DNA of 64,000 nucleotides from Leucobacter celer subsp. astrifaciens (GCF_001273835.1 NZ_JHEI01000151.1:16522-80521), one strand, 5' to 3'; counted from the first letter of the stretch, positions 42,623 through 51,251 are shown. Translations and numbers: made by a program. Notes: generated by a model not told the origin, from the letters alone.

Positions 42623-43471
42623 GTGAGCACTGCTGAACTCACCAGCGCATCGAATACGGCGAGTGCTGGAGACGCCGCGAGCACGGAGGTGCTCGGGATC
42701 GACGCCCTCTTCGCCGGGGCGGGCTCCGCCGCCGGTGCCGAGCACGACACGGGAGCCGAGCGCACCGCGGGCGACGAGCCGGTCGCGCGTCGGCAAGGCC
42801 CCCGAGGGGGCACCTCCGCGAACCCGGCGATCGAGCTGCGCCAGGCGGCGGTGCAGGGTCCGCGCGGAACGGTGTTCGGCCCCCTCACCGTCTCGAGCGA
42901 CCGCCCGGTGACCGTCGTGCTGGGATCCCACGGCACCGGACGCACCTCGCTGCTGCTCGCCATTGCGGGCCGGATGCGGTTGAGCGAGGGATCCCTCGTC
43001 ACCCTCGGCGCGACGAAGCCCGCCGAGATCCGGCGCCGCACCGGCATCGTCGGCTTCGCGGAGATCGACGCGCTCGAACCCGCGGTGACCCTGGGTGCCA
43101 CGCTGCGCGAGCGCCTCGCGTGGGCCATGCCCTGGTGCCGCCGCACACCCCGCATGACCCCCGAGCTGGCGAGCGAGCTGCTCGCCCGGGCCTTCGGCGA
43201 CTACGAGCAGCCGGATCCCGCGACACTCGTGCGAGAACTCACCCCGGCCGAGGAGATGCTCGTGCGCGTATCGCTCGCGCTTATCGAGGAACCCGAGATG
43301 CTCGCCGTCGACGACTTCGACGCGCTGCGCGATCCCGCGGAGCGTGCGCTCGTCGCCGAACGGCTCAGCGCGCTCGCCGCGGACGGGCTCCGGATCGCGG
43401 TCGCCACGAGCGACCCGGGCGATGCGGCGCTCCTCGCCGGATCGTGCGATCCCGCCCTCATCGAACTCTGA
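42623..43471 (+). CDS. Degenerate ABC-type ATP-binding protein partnered with YhgE/Pip
   Basis: A 282-residue protein. After about 70 disordered residues it follows the ABC fold, with a Walker A-like loop GSHGTGRTSLLLAIAGRMRL whose invariant Lys is replaced by Arg. The signature LSGGQ is replaced by LTPAEEM. The Walker B region reads MLAVDDFDALRDP, without the usual catalytic Glu after the Asp (a second Asp is there). It may bind nucleotide weakly or act as a structural partner. The start is GTG at 42623 with GAGGA upstream; the longer frame starts inside the promoter. The YhgE/Pip gene follows by 68 bp. Confidence 0.7.
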   Translation: MSTAELTSASNTASAGDAASTEVLGIDALFAGAGSAAGAEHDTGAERTAGDEPVARRQGPRGGTSANPAIELRQAAVQGPRGTVFGPLTVSSDRPVTVVLGSHGTGRTSLLLAIAGRMRLSEGSLVTLGATKPAEIRRRTGIVGFAEIDALEPAVTLGATLRERLAWAMPWCRRTPRMTPELASELLARAFGDYEQPDPATLVRELTPAEEMLVRVSLALIEEPEMLAVDDFDALRDPAERALVAERLSALAADGLRIAVATSDPGDAALLAGSCDPALIEL

Positions 43472-43539
43472 GCGCGCCGCTCACCGCGCGAACTACCGCG
43501 CCGCCCTCCGCAATCGCAGAAAGAAGCAAGAGAAGCACC

Positions 43540-45939
43540 ATGTCACTGTTCACCCGCAGCACCGAGCTGAAGCGGTTCCGCCAGGGCGCGCTGCCCAAGG
43601 TCGCGCTCGCCGTGCTGCTCGTCATCCCGCTCATCTACGGCGCCCTCTACCTGTGGGCGTTCTGGGCCCCGACCGACAACCTGAACAAGCTGCCCGTCGC
43701 CATCGTCAACCTCGACGAGCCGGCCGAGAAGCCCGACGGCGAGGTGCTCGCCGCGGGCGACGACGTGGTCGAGCAGCTGCAGGAGGGGCAGGATCTCGAC
43801 TGGAAGCCGCTCGACGCCGACGAGGCCGAGCGCTCGGTCGCCGACGGCGACGTCTACTTCTCGGTGATGATCCCGAGCGACTTCTCGAGCACGCTCGCCG
43901 GTCTGCAGGACGACCCGAGGGCCGGCGAGATCGAAGTCGTCTACAACGACAACAACTCCTTCCTGGCGTCGACGCTGGGCAAGCAGGCGATGGTGCAGCT
44001 GCGCGACGCGGTCGCCGAGACTGCCACGCGCACCGCGGCCGAGCAGGTGCTCGTCGGCGTCGAGAAGCTGAGCGACGGCACGCGCGATGCCGCGCAGGCC
44101 GCCGGCACCCTGGAGGAGGGGACCGCGGCCGTGGCCGACGGCAGTGTCAAGCTGAGCGCGGGGCTGGGCGAGCTCGCCGACGGAACCTCTCAGCTGGTGG
44201 CGAAGGCGCCCGAGCTCACGAGCGGCACGAGCCGGCTCGCCGACGGACTCGGCAGCGCGCGCAGTGGCAGCGCCGAGCTCGCCGAGGGCAGCGGTGCGCT
44301 CGCGTCCGGTGCCGGCGAGGCCGCGAGCAAGTCGGGGGAGCTGCGCGACGGGCTCGGCCTGCTGAACGACGGCGCCCAGCAGGTGTCGACCGGCTCGGCG
44401 ACGGTCGCCGACGGCACGCAGAAGGTCTCGGACGGCGCAGCCGGTCTCGCGACCGGTGCCACGACCCTCTCCGACGGAGTGACCGCGCTCTCGGGAGGGC
44501 TCGCACAGCTCTCCGAGGGGGCGACGGGGCTGCACTCCGGGGCCGCGGATCTGTCCTCCGGCGCCGAAGCCGTGAGCGGTGGTGCGGCACAGGTGTCCGC
44601 CGGTGCGGCGGGCATCGCGCAGCTGGCCGCGGCGCAGCCCGACATGACGCTCGCGCAGCTCGATGCCGCACTGCAGGCGCAGGGATCCTCGATCGAGGCC
44701 TTCGCGGCCGGTGCGGCCGAGCTGAATACGGGTGCGGCGACCCTGCGAGACGGTGCGGCGGCCTTGACGACGGGTGCGGCGACCCTCGACGCATCGGCGC
44801 AGACGGCATCCGAGAGCGCCGCTCTGCTCGCCGACGGGGCCGACACGCTCGGGAGCGGCCTCGGCGAGCTCAGCGGCAGCGCGGTCGAACTCGCGAAGGG
44901 GGCCGCGCAGGTCTCGGCGGGAGCGGGCACGCTGCACGAGAAGACGGGATCGGCCTACACCGGCAGCGGCAAGCTGGCCGAGGGCATCACCTCGCTCTCC
45001 GCCGGCGCCCAGACGGTCGCCGACGGCAGCGGAGCACTCGCGAGCGGCGTCGCGACCGCGTCCGAGGGAGCCGACCGGCTCGCGGCAGGCGCGGGGGATC
45101 TGGCTGCCGGTGCGTCGCAGCTGAACGCCGGCGCGCAGCAGGCGAGCGAGAAGTCGGGCGAGCTCGCGAAGGGCGCCGACAAGGTGGCCGACGGAGCCGG
45201 CACCTTCGCCGGGAAGCTCTCGGACGGCGCCGATGAGGCCCCTTCGTTCGCACCCGGCCAGCGCGTCGGGATCGCCGAGACCATGGCCGCTCCGGTGCAG
45301 CTCGCCGAGCACACCGAGAACGAGGTGCAGGGCTTCGGCGAGGGGTTCGCCCCGTTCTTCATCGCGCTCGCCTCCTTCGTCGGGGCGCTCATCACCTGGC
45401 TGATCCTGCGCCCGCTGCCCCGCCGCCCGCTCGCCTCGAACACCTCGGGGCTGCGATCCGTGCTCACCGGTTTCTGGCCGGCCGCGCTCATCGGCGTGGG
45501 TCAGGTGGTGATCATGATGCTCGTGCTGGTGTTCGGGATCGGCATGCGGCCCGCGCACTGGATGGGCATGGCGGCGTTCATGCTGCTCGTGACCCTGGCG
45601 TTCCTGGCGCTGCAGCAGATGTTCATCGCGCTGCTCGGCACCGCGACCGGCCGCGTGGTGAGCCTCGTGCTGCTCATGCTCATGCTCTCGTCGTCGGGCG
45701 GCACCTACCCGGTCGAGACCACCCCGGGCTTCTTCCAGGCGCTGCACCCGTTCATGCCGGCCTCGTACGTGGTCGACGGCTTGCGGCAGCTGATCGGCGG
45801 CGGCATCGACGGGCGGTTCTGGATCTCGCTCGCGGTGATGCTCGCGGTGCTGATCGGTTCGCTCGCGATCAGCGCGGTGGCCGCGCGGCGGCAGAAGGTG
45901 TGGACGATCCAGCGTCTGCACCCCGAGCTCGCGATCTAG
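43540..45939 (+). CDS. YhgE/Pip domain-containing membrane protein
   Basis: Membrane protein of 799 residues. One N-terminal helix (VALAVLLVIPLIYGALYLWAF) precedes the extracytoplasmic domain PVAIVNLDEPAEKPDGEVLA. A long stretch (about 180-580) is made of short repeats of the form L-x-x-G-x-x-x-L-(A/S)-x-G rich in Ala and Ser, probably an extended helical stalk. Five or so C-terminal helices resemble an ABC-2 permease, with SSGGTYPVETTPGFFQALHP before the last ones. Relatives include phage-infection protein (Pip) and YhgE; the transported molecule is unknown. It lies between a degenerate ATPase and a TetR gene, as often seen for this family. Confidence 0.87.
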   Translation: MSLFTRSTELKRFRQGALPKVALAVLLVIPLIYGALYLWAFWAPTDNLNKLPVAIVNLDEPAEKPDGEVLAAGDDVVEQLQEGQDLDWKPLDADEAERSVADGDVYFSVMIPSDFSSTLAGLQDDPRAGEIEVVYNDNNSFLASTLGKQAMVQLRDAVAETATRTAAEQVLVGVEKLSDGTRDAAQAAGTLEEGTAAVADGSVKLSAGLGELADGTSQLVAKAPELTSGTSRLADGLGSARSGSAELAEGSGALASGAGEAASKSGELRDGLGLLNDGAQQVSTGSATVADGTQKVSDGAAGLATGATTLSDGVTALSGGLAQLSEGATGLHSGAADLSSGAEAVSGGAAQVSAGAAGIAQLAAAQPDMTLAQLDAALQAQGSSIEAFAAGAAELNTGAATLRDGAAALTTGAATLDASAQTASESAALLADGADTLGSGLGELSGSAVELAKGAAQVSAGAGTLHEKTGSAYTGSGKLAEGITSLSAGAQTVADGSGALASGVATASEGADRLAAGAGDLAAGASQLNAGAQQASEKSGELAKGADKVADGAGTFAGKLSDGADEAPSFAPGQRVGIAETMAAPVQLAEHTENEVQGFGEGFAPFFIALASFVGALITWLILRPLPRRPLASNTSGLRSVLTGFWPAALIGVGQVVIMMLVLVFGIGMRPAHWMGMAAFMLLVTLAFLALQQMFIALLGTATGRVVSLVLLMLMLSSSGGTYPVETTPGFFQALHPFMPASYVVDGLRQLIGGGIDGRFWISLAVMLAVLIGSLAISAVAARRQKVWTIQRLHPELAI

Positions 45940-45962
45940 GATGGACCGTTTCTGGTCCATCC
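45939..45962 (+). terminator. Short hairpin after the YhgE/Pip gene
   Basis: GGATGGACC (45939-45947) and GGTCCATCC (45954-45962) form a perfect 9-bp stem with a 6-nt loop, starting on the last base of the stop codon. It is probably a terminator or an attenuator before the TetR gene. Confidence 0.65.
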
Positions 45963-45997
45963 CGCGGGCTCTCGAGCGCAGCTCGCGATCTGACTCG

Positions 45998-46064
45998 CTG
46001 GTTGAGCGAGCGGAGCGAGTCGAAACCAGGATCCCTCGGTTTCGGCTCGCGGGCTCGCTCAACC
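45998..46064. repeat. Family A repeat, copy 5
   Basis: The most complete copy: ctggttgagcgagcggagcg followed by agtcgaaacc, a short loop, then ggtttcggctcg and gctcgctcaacc. The arms pair over most of their length. It lies between the YhgE/Pip and TetR genes, 37 bp before the TetR ATG. Confidence 0.85.
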
Positions 46065-46101
46065 GACGGGACAGCGCCCGACGGTACGAGAGGATAGGAC
46101 C

Positions 46102-46665
46102 ATGGCACGGGTGAACACGAAGCAGCTCATCACCGAGGCGGCGGTGCGCGTCGCGGCGCAGCACGGGATCAGCGGCGCGTCGATGGACCAGATCGCCGAG
46201 GCTGCGGGAGTGGCCAAGGGCAGCCTGTACTACAACTTCGCCTCGAAGGACGCGATCTTCGAGGAGGTGATCCGCGCCGGCTTCGAGCGCCTGGCGACCA
46301 CGATCGACGAGGCGCGCGACGGGGTGGATCCCGGCGAGGCTCCGCGCGCGGTCGCCGCCGCGACGCTCGAGACGCTGCGAAGCAACCTCGACCTCGCGAA
46401 GCTGATGGCCTCGGAGGTGTTCCGCACGGACCGCACGTGGGCGGAGTCCATGGAACTCGCGAGGTCCTCGGTGGTGATGCGATTCCGCGATGTGCTGCGC
46501 GATGCCGAGGCGGCGCGGGGTGGATCGCGGCCCTCCGAGGAGATCACGGAGATCGCCGGTGCGGCGTTCTTCGGCGCCCTCGCGGGAGCCTGCCTCGACT
46601 GGCTGCTCTTCCGCAAGGACCAGCCGGTGGAGCGAGTGCTCGACCAGGTGCTGCGGACGGTGTGA
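46102..46665 (+). CDS. TetR-family transcriptional regulator
   Basis: Regulator of 187 residues. The N-terminal DNA-binding domain reads TKQLITEAAVRVAAQHGISG, ASMDQIAEAAGVAKGSLYYN and FASKDAIFEEVIRAGFERL, the standard TetR helix-turn-helix. The C-terminal ligand domain ends with GAFFGALAGACLDWLLF in similar form. It closes the ATPase-YhgE gene set and probably represses it through the palindrome at 42577-42590. The inducing ligand is unknown. Confidence 0.9.
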   Translation: MARVNTKQLITEAAVRVAAQHGISGASMDQIAEAAGVAKGSLYYNFASKDAIFEEVIRAGFERLATTIDEARDGVDPGEAPRAVAAATLETLRSNLDLAKLMASEVFRTDRTWAESMELARSSVVMRFRDVLRDAEAARGGSRPSEEITEIAGAAFFGALAGACLDWLLFRKDQPVERVLDQVLRTV

Positions 46666-46737
46666 AGCGGCCCGGGGCTCTCGTCCGGATCCGTGAGTCC
46701 GTGGCTGTAAGCTGGAATCGGATTCATCAGGTGTGAA

Positions 46738-46767
46738 TAAGGTCATGCTAATATTCATCCGATGAAT
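46738..46767 (+). promoter_or_regulatory. Iron-box-like site and leaderless promoter of the siderophore operon
   Basis: TAAGGTCATGCTAATATTC (46738-46756) matches the DtxR/IdeR/DmdR iron-box consensus at about 13 of 19 positions, best in the left half. TAATAT (46749-46754) inside it fits a -10 hexamer 7 nt before the entA ATG, so an iron repressor there would block a leaderless transcript. The dyad ATTCATC-C-GATGAAT (46753-46767) spans the start codon. Confidence 0.6.
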
Positions 46768-47538
46768 ACCGAACTCGTGCCCCGCGCCATACTGGTCACC
46801 GGCGCCGCGTCCGGCATCGGGCGCGCTGTCGCATTCCAGCTGGCGGCGGCGGGGTGCGCGGTTGCGGCGCTCGATCGCGATGCCGAACGGCTCCGCCCCG
46901 TCGTCGACGAGCTCTCCTCAGCGGGGGCCGCCGAAGCGCTCGCCCTGCCCGTCGACGTCTCCGACGCCGCTGGGGTCGCGACTGCGATGGAGCACGCCGT
47001 CGACGCGCTTGGTCGCCTCGACGGACTCGTGTCGACGGCCGGCGTGCTCGAGCCGGGGAGCCTCGAGACCACGACTGCCGAGGCGTGGCAGCGGCACTTC
47101 GACGTCAACGTCACGGGTGTCTTCAACCTGCTGCAGCGAGGAGCGCCGCGACTGCGGGACGGCGGTTCGATCGTGGTGGTGAGCTCGAACGCCGCACGCG
47201 TGCCCCGCACCGGAATGCTCGCCTACTCGGCGTCGAAGGCGGCAGCTTCCGCGCTCGCGAGATGCGCGGGCCTCGAGCTCGCGGATCGCGGCATCCGCTG
47301 CAACGCCGTCGAGCCCGGATCGACCGATACTCCGATGCAGAGGACTCTGTGGCCCGATCCCGGACTCGGGGCGCGCCAGGCGATCGGCGGCGACCCCGTG
47401 TCCTATCGGGTGGGGATCCCGCTCGGCAGGATCGGCAGCCCCGACGACGTTGCCGGTCTCGTGAGCTTCTTGCTCTCGGACGCAGCGCGCCACATCACGA
47501 TGCAGCGGATCACCGTAGATGGAGGGGCTTCGCTGTGA
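46762..47538 (+). CDS. entA: 2,3-dihydro-2,3-dihydroxybenzoate dehydrogenase
   Basis: Short-chain dehydrogenase of 258 residues that makes 2,3-dihydroxybenzoate from its dihydro precursor with NAD+. NAD motif: ILVTGAASGIGRAVAFQL; active site: VVSSNAARVPRTGMLAYSAS with the Tyr-x-x-x-Lys motif YSASK; conserved end: CNAVEPGSTDTPMQ and DAARHITMQRITVDGGASL. Length and the EntA-like WPDPG and HITMQ features separate it from general SDRs, and the neighbours confirm the role. First gene of the siderophore operon, probably leaderless and iron-regulated. It overlaps entC by 4 bp. Confidence 0.9.
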   Translation: MNTELVPRAILVTGAASGIGRAVAFQLAAAGCAVAALDRDAERLRPVVDELSSAGAAEALALPVDVSDAAGVATAMEHAVDALGRLDGLVSTAGVLEPGSLETTTAEAWQRHFDVNVTGVFNLLQRGAPRLRDGGSIVVVSSNAARVPRTGMLAYSASKAAASALARCAGLELADRGIRCNAVEPGSTDTPMQRTLWPDPGLGARQAIGGDPVSYRVGIPLGRIGSPDDVAGLVSFLLSDAARHITMQRITVDGGASL

Positions 47539-48617
47539 GCACGGCGCAGCGGGCGGTGCCGGTGCTCTTCGCAGGGGAGCGGACCGTGGCGGGAACCGTG
47601 GTGCGGACCTCGTTCGGGAACGGGGGCGAGTGGGCTTCGGCGCTCGTCGGCTCGCTTGCGGGAGATGAATGCGCGGTCGCAGCGATCCCCTTCGAGCCGG
47701 GCGGGCCCGCGGTGGCGCACACGGTGCGCGGCGAGCAACTGCCCGCGACGGAGTCCCTGCGCGGGTCGGGCGTGAGGCACGAGATCACGGAGCGCCCGAC
47801 GTCTGAGGAGTACGCGGCGAACGTGCGCTTCGCGATCGACCGGATCGAGGCGGGTGCGCTGCAGAAGGTGGTGCTGGGGCGCGGCCTCGACGTCATCAGC
47901 ACGCCCCCGCTGAGCCCCGCATCGGTGCTGCACGGGCTGCTGCGGGATCGCCCCGGGCGCTACGTCTTCGGCATGCCGCTCGTAGACGGCCCCGAGGCGC
48001 CGCAGCTGCTCGGCGCGAGTCCGGAGCTGCTGGTGCGTCGCCGCGGGAAAGAGCTGGTCAGTCTGCCGCTCGCCGGTTCCATCCCGCGGGCTGCCGACCT
48101 CGTCGAGGACCGGCAACGGGCCGAGGATCTGCAGCACTCGACGAAGGATCTCGCCGAGCACTCCTTCGTCGTGGACGAGATCGTGGAGGCGCTGTCGCGG
48201 GTCTGCCGCCGTATCGAGGCCGATCCCCGGCCTCGCCTCGTGTCGACCGATACGCTCCACCACCTGGGCACGCAGATCCGCGCCGAGCTCGCCGATCCCG
48301 ATGCGACCGGATTGAGCGCGCTGCATCTGGCGCAGCTGCTGCAGCCGACCCCCGCCGTCGGCGGGGTGCCGCGCACGGCCGCGCTCGACGTGATCGCGCA
48401 GCTCGAGAGCGAGCGCGGTCCGCTCACGGGTGCGGTCGGCTGGGTGAACGGCGACGGCGACGGCGAGTTCGCGGTCACGATCCGTGCCGGCGTGCTCGAC
48501 GGCGAGCGGCTGCGCCTCTACGCGGGGGCGGGGATCGTTGCCGGTTCCGACCCCGAATCGGAGCTGCGCGAGACCGGCGCGAAGCTCGCGACGATGCTGA
48601 AGGCGGTGGGCGTGTGA
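47535..48617 (+). CDS. entC: Isochorismate synthase
   Basis: Chorismate-binding enzyme of 360 residues converting chorismate to isochorismate, the first step to dihydroxybenzoate. Visible elements: KVVLGRGLDVIS (catalytic Lys region), LLGASPELLVRRRGKELVSL, PLAGSIPRAADLVEDRQRAE, the HSFVVDEIVEAL stretch with the acid, LHLAQLLQPTPAVGGVPRT and YAGAGIVAGSDPESELRETG for Mg2+ and substrate binding. GTG start at 47535 overlaps the entA stop by 4 bp. Located second in entA-C-E-B-F order. Confidence 0.9.
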   Translation: MSTAQRAVPVLFAGERTVAGTVVRTSFGNGGEWASALVGSLAGDECAVAAIPFEPGGPAVAHTVRGEQLPATESLRGSGVRHEITERPTSEEYAANVRFAIDRIEAGALQKVVLGRGLDVISTPPLSPASVLHGLLRDRPGRYVFGMPLVDGPEAPQLLGASPELLVRRRGKELVSLPLAGSIPRAADLVEDRQRAEDLQHSTKDLAEHSFVVDEIVEALSRVCRRIEADPRPRLVSTDTLHHLGTQIRAELADPDATGLSALHLAQLLQPTPAVGGVPRTAALDVIAQLESERGPLTGAVGWVNGDGDGEFAVTIRAGVLDGERLRLYAGAGIVAGSDPESELRETGAKLATMLKAVGV

Positions 48618-50260
48618 GGAGCCGGATCGCCGAGGTGCGCGGGTGGCCGGCCGAGTTCCGGCACCACTACCGGCGCCTGGGGTACTGGACGGACGAGACG
48701 TTCGCGGAGTTCATCGAGGATCGCACCGCTCGGTTCGCGAATCGGCAGGCCCTGGTGGGGCCCGACAGCGGCGGCGCCGAGCGCAGCTGGAGCTACGCCG
48801 AGCTGAGCGAGCGCGCGCTCGCGGCCGGGATGCGCTTCGCCGCGCTCGGGGTGCACCCGGGGGATCGTGTGGTGGTCGCGCTGCCGAACATCGTCGAGTA
48901 CCTCGAAGCGGTGCTCGGCCTGTTCCGCATGGGCGCTGTGCCCGTCTTCGCGCTGCCGACGCACCGCGAGGTCGAGCTGGCGCAGTTCTGCGAGCTTGCG
49001 GATGCCGCTGCGCTCGTCGTGTCGGCCGGCGCCGACCGCGTCGACCACTCGGCGCTGTACGCCGCGGTGTGCGAGCGGCTGCGCCCGAGCTGCGTGGCGC
49101 CGCCGGTACTGGTCGACGTGAACGGATGGCGCGATGAGCCGGGGATTTCAGCGGGCGCCGCCGACGGCGCCCCGCTGCCCGCCGCGAACTCCGAGGACAT
49201 CGCCTTCCTGCAGCTCTCGGGCGGCACCACGGGGGTGTCGAAGCTGATCCCGCGCACCCACGCCGACTACCTGTACTCGGTGCGGGCGAGCGCCGAGATC
49301 TGCGGGGTCGAAGAGTCGACGCGCATGCTGGTCGCGCTGCCGGCGGCGCACAACTTCCCGATGAGTTCGCCGGGGATCCTCGGGGTGCTGCATCGCGGCG
49401 GTACCGTGGTGCTGGCGGGTGATCCGAGCCCGAGAACGGCCTTCCGCCTGATCGCGGAGCACGGCGTGACCACCGCGGCGCTCGTGCCGCCGCTCGCGCA
49501 GGCCTGGATCGCGGCGGCGAAGCGCCGCAGCCCCGACCTCACGACGCTGCAGACCCTGCAGGTCGGCGGGGCGAGGCTGTCGGACGCCGTCGCGCCCGAG
49601 GTGCGCCGAGTGCTCGGAGCGCGGCTGCAGCAGGTCTTCGGCATGGCCGAAGGGCTGGTCAACTACACCCGCGACGACGACCCCGACGAGCTGGTGTTCA
49701 CCACGCAGGGGCGTCCGATCAGCCTGCACGACGAGCTGCGCATCGTCGACGCCGAGGACCAGGAGGTGATAGACGGCGCGGAGGGCCGGCTGCTGGTGCG
49801 CGGGCCCTACACGATCCGCGGCTATTACCGTTCACCGCGGGCCGACGCCGAGTCGTTCACCGATGACGGCTTCTACCGCACGGGAGACCTGGTGCGCCGG
49901 CTGCCGAGCGGGCACCTCGTGGTCACCGGGCGCGACAAGGACCAGGTGAACCGCGGCGGCGAGAAGATCTCGATCGAGGAGCTCGAGGGCGTCGCGCTCG
50001 CGCACCCCGGGGTGCGCGACGCCGTGGTGATCGGGGTGCCCGACGCCTATCTGGGCGAGCGGGTCGTGCTCGTCGTGCAGGCGGAGCGACCCGGGGATCG
50101 GCCAGACCTCGTCGCGCACCTGCGGGCCGCCGGTCTGGCCTCGTACAAAATCCCGGACAGCGTGGTGTTCCTCGATGCTCTCCCGTCCACCCACGTCGGA
50201 AAGAACAGCCGCCGAGAGCTGCGCCGCGTGCTCTCGCAGAGCCTGAAGGAACCAGCATGA
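48614..50260 (+). CDS. entE: (2,3-dihydroxybenzoyl)adenylate synthase
   Basis: Stand-alone aryl acid adenylating enzyme of 548 residues; it activates 2,3-dihydroxybenzoate with ATP and loads it on the aryl carrier domain of EntB. Motifs: LQLSGGTTGVSKLIPRTHAD (P-loop-like A3), PAAHNFPMSSPGILGVLHRG with the Asn found in DHB-activating enzymes, QVFGMAEGLVNYTR (A5), YRTGDLVRRLPSGHLVVTGR (A7/A8) and GKNSRRELRRVL (A10 Lys; the usual GK is kept). The GTG start overlaps the entC stop by 4 bp. Confidence 0.9.
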   Translation: MRSRIAEVRGWPAEFRHHYRRLGYWTDETFAEFIEDRTARFANRQALVGPDSGGAERSWSYAELSERALAAGMRFAALGVHPGDRVVVALPNIVEYLEAVLGLFRMGAVPVFALPTHREVELAQFCELADAAALVVSAGADRVDHSALYAAVCERLRPSCVAPPVLVDVNGWRDEPGISAGAADGAPLPAANSEDIAFLQLSGGTTGVSKLIPRTHADYLYSVRASAEICGVEESTRMLVALPAAHNFPMSSPGILGVLHRGGTVVLAGDPSPRTAFRLIAEHGVTTAALVPPLAQAWIAAAKRRSPDLTTLQTLQVGGARLSDAVAPEVRRVLGARLQQVFGMAEGLVNYTRDDDPDELVFTTQGRPISLHDELRIVDAEDQEVIDGAEGRLLVRGPYTIRGYYRSPRADAESFTDDGFYRTGDLVRRLPSGHLVVTGRDKDQVNRGGEKISIEELEGVALAHPGVRDAVVIGVPDAYLGERVVLVVQAERPGDRPDLVAHLRAAGLASYKIPDSVVFLDALPSTHVGKNSRRELRRVLSQSLKEPA

Positions 50261-51246
50261 CGCTTCCCGCCATGATCGACTACGAGCCACCGACCGCGCA
50301 GCTGCCGCCGAGCCGCGCGGACTGGCGGCTCGAGGCGGGCCGCGCCGCAGTGCTCGTCCACGATCTGCAACGCTACTTCGTGCGCCCGTACGCCGAGGAC
50401 TGCGAGGCGCTGCGCTCGGCGATCGCGGCGACGGCCGGGCTCGTCGCCGCAGCGCGCGAGGTCGGAGCACCCGTGTTCTACACGGCCCAGCGGGGCGACC
50501 AGGATCCCCGGGAGCGCGGGCTGCAACAGGATCTCTGGGGTCCCGGCATGCGAGCGATCCCGGAGCATATCGAGATCCTCGCCGAGGTCGCGCCGCAACC
50601 CGGCGACGTGGTGCTGACGAAGCACCGCTACAGTGCGTTCGCGCGGAGCGACCTGGCCGAGCGGCTCGCCGCGGCCGGCCGCGACCAGCTCATCATCACC
50701 GGCGTCTACGCCCATATCGGCATCACCGCGACCGCCCTCGAGGCGTTCCAGCGCGAGGTCCAGCCGTTCGTGGTGGCCGACGGCGTCGCGGATTTCGGCG
50801 AGGAGCAGCACCGGAACGCGCTCGCCCAGATCGCCGGATGCTGCGGTGCGGTGGTGCTGGCCGCCGAGGTGCTGGCCGGTCTGCGCGCCGTGGCGGCGAC
50901 CGAGCGACCAGAGGCCGCCCCGCTGATCGAGCGACCGGAGACTGCTCCGCCGATTGAGCGACCGGAGGGAGTCGAAATCGGTCCTCCTGCTGCGGCGCCG
51001 GCGGATCCGAATCGCAGCGACCGGCTGATCCGCGCCGCCATGCACGGGCTCATCGACGAGCCGCAGCTCGAGGCGGCGTTCGCGGCACCCGACGCCGACC
51101 TCTTCGAGCTCGGGCTCGACTCCCTGCGGGCCTTCGAGTTCCTCGACGTGCTCGCGGACGACGGCATCGACATCGACTTCGGCGAGTTCGTGCGCACGCC
51201 GACGCTGAACTGGCTGCGCAGGCAGACCGTCGTGGAAGCGGGCTGA
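50257..51246 (+). CDS. entB: Isochorismatase with aryl carrier domain
   Basis: Bifunctional protein of 329 residues. Residues 1-207 are isochorismatase: AAVLVHDLQRYFV carries the catalytic Asp, VVLTKHRYSAFARSDL the Lys, and IITGVYAHIGITATALEAFQ the third motif, where Ile replaces the Cys of E. coli EntB; PhzD-type enzymes also lack that Cys. Residues 245-329 are an aryl carrier domain with the phosphopantetheine Ser289 in FELGLDSLRAFEF. The linker (about 208-245) has three ERPE units and matches intergenic family A repeats at DNA level. Start ATG overlaps the entE stop (ATGA). Confidence 0.9.
   Translation: MTLPAMIDYEPPTAQLPPSRADWRLEAGRAAVLVHDLQRYFVRPYAEDCEALRSAIAATAGLVAAAREVGAPVFYTAQRGDQDPRERGLQQDLWGPGMRAIPEHIEILAEVAPQPGDVVLTKHRYSAFARSDLAERLAAAGRDQLIITGVYAHIGITATALEAFQREVQPFVVADGVADFGEEQHRNALAQIAGCCGAVVLAAEVLAGLRAVAATERPEAAPLIERPETAPPIERPEGVEIGPPAAAPADPNRSDRLIRAAMHGLIDEPQLEAAFAAPDADLFELGLDSLRAFEFLDVLADDGIDIDFGEFVRTPTLNWLRRQTVVEAG
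50895..50981 (+). repeat. Family A repeat, copy 6, inside the entB linker
   Basis: Three tandem degenerate half-units (gagcgaccagag, then atcgagcgaccggag, then attgagcgaccggaggg) run into agtcgaaatcgg, the same order as the intergenic copies near 12.1 and 5.1 kb. The reading frame stays open and encodes the ERPE-rich linker between the isochorismatase and carrier domains. Confidence 0.75.
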
Positions 51247-51251
51247 GAGCG

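Noticed and set aside
42227..42931. N-terminal extension of the luciferase-like monooxygenase
   Set aside because: The extension runs through family C repeats and into the ATPase gene on the other strand; family homology begins at the ATG at 42226.
43543..46758. A 1071-codon open frame antisense to YhgE/Pip and TetR genes
   Set aside because: Low-complexity shadow frame spanning two genes and their gap; no domain and no start signals.
50257..51246. Loss of the Cys in the third isochorismatase motif as evidence of an inactive enzyme
   Set aside because: The catalytic Asp and Lys are kept, and active relatives such as PhzD also lack this Cys.
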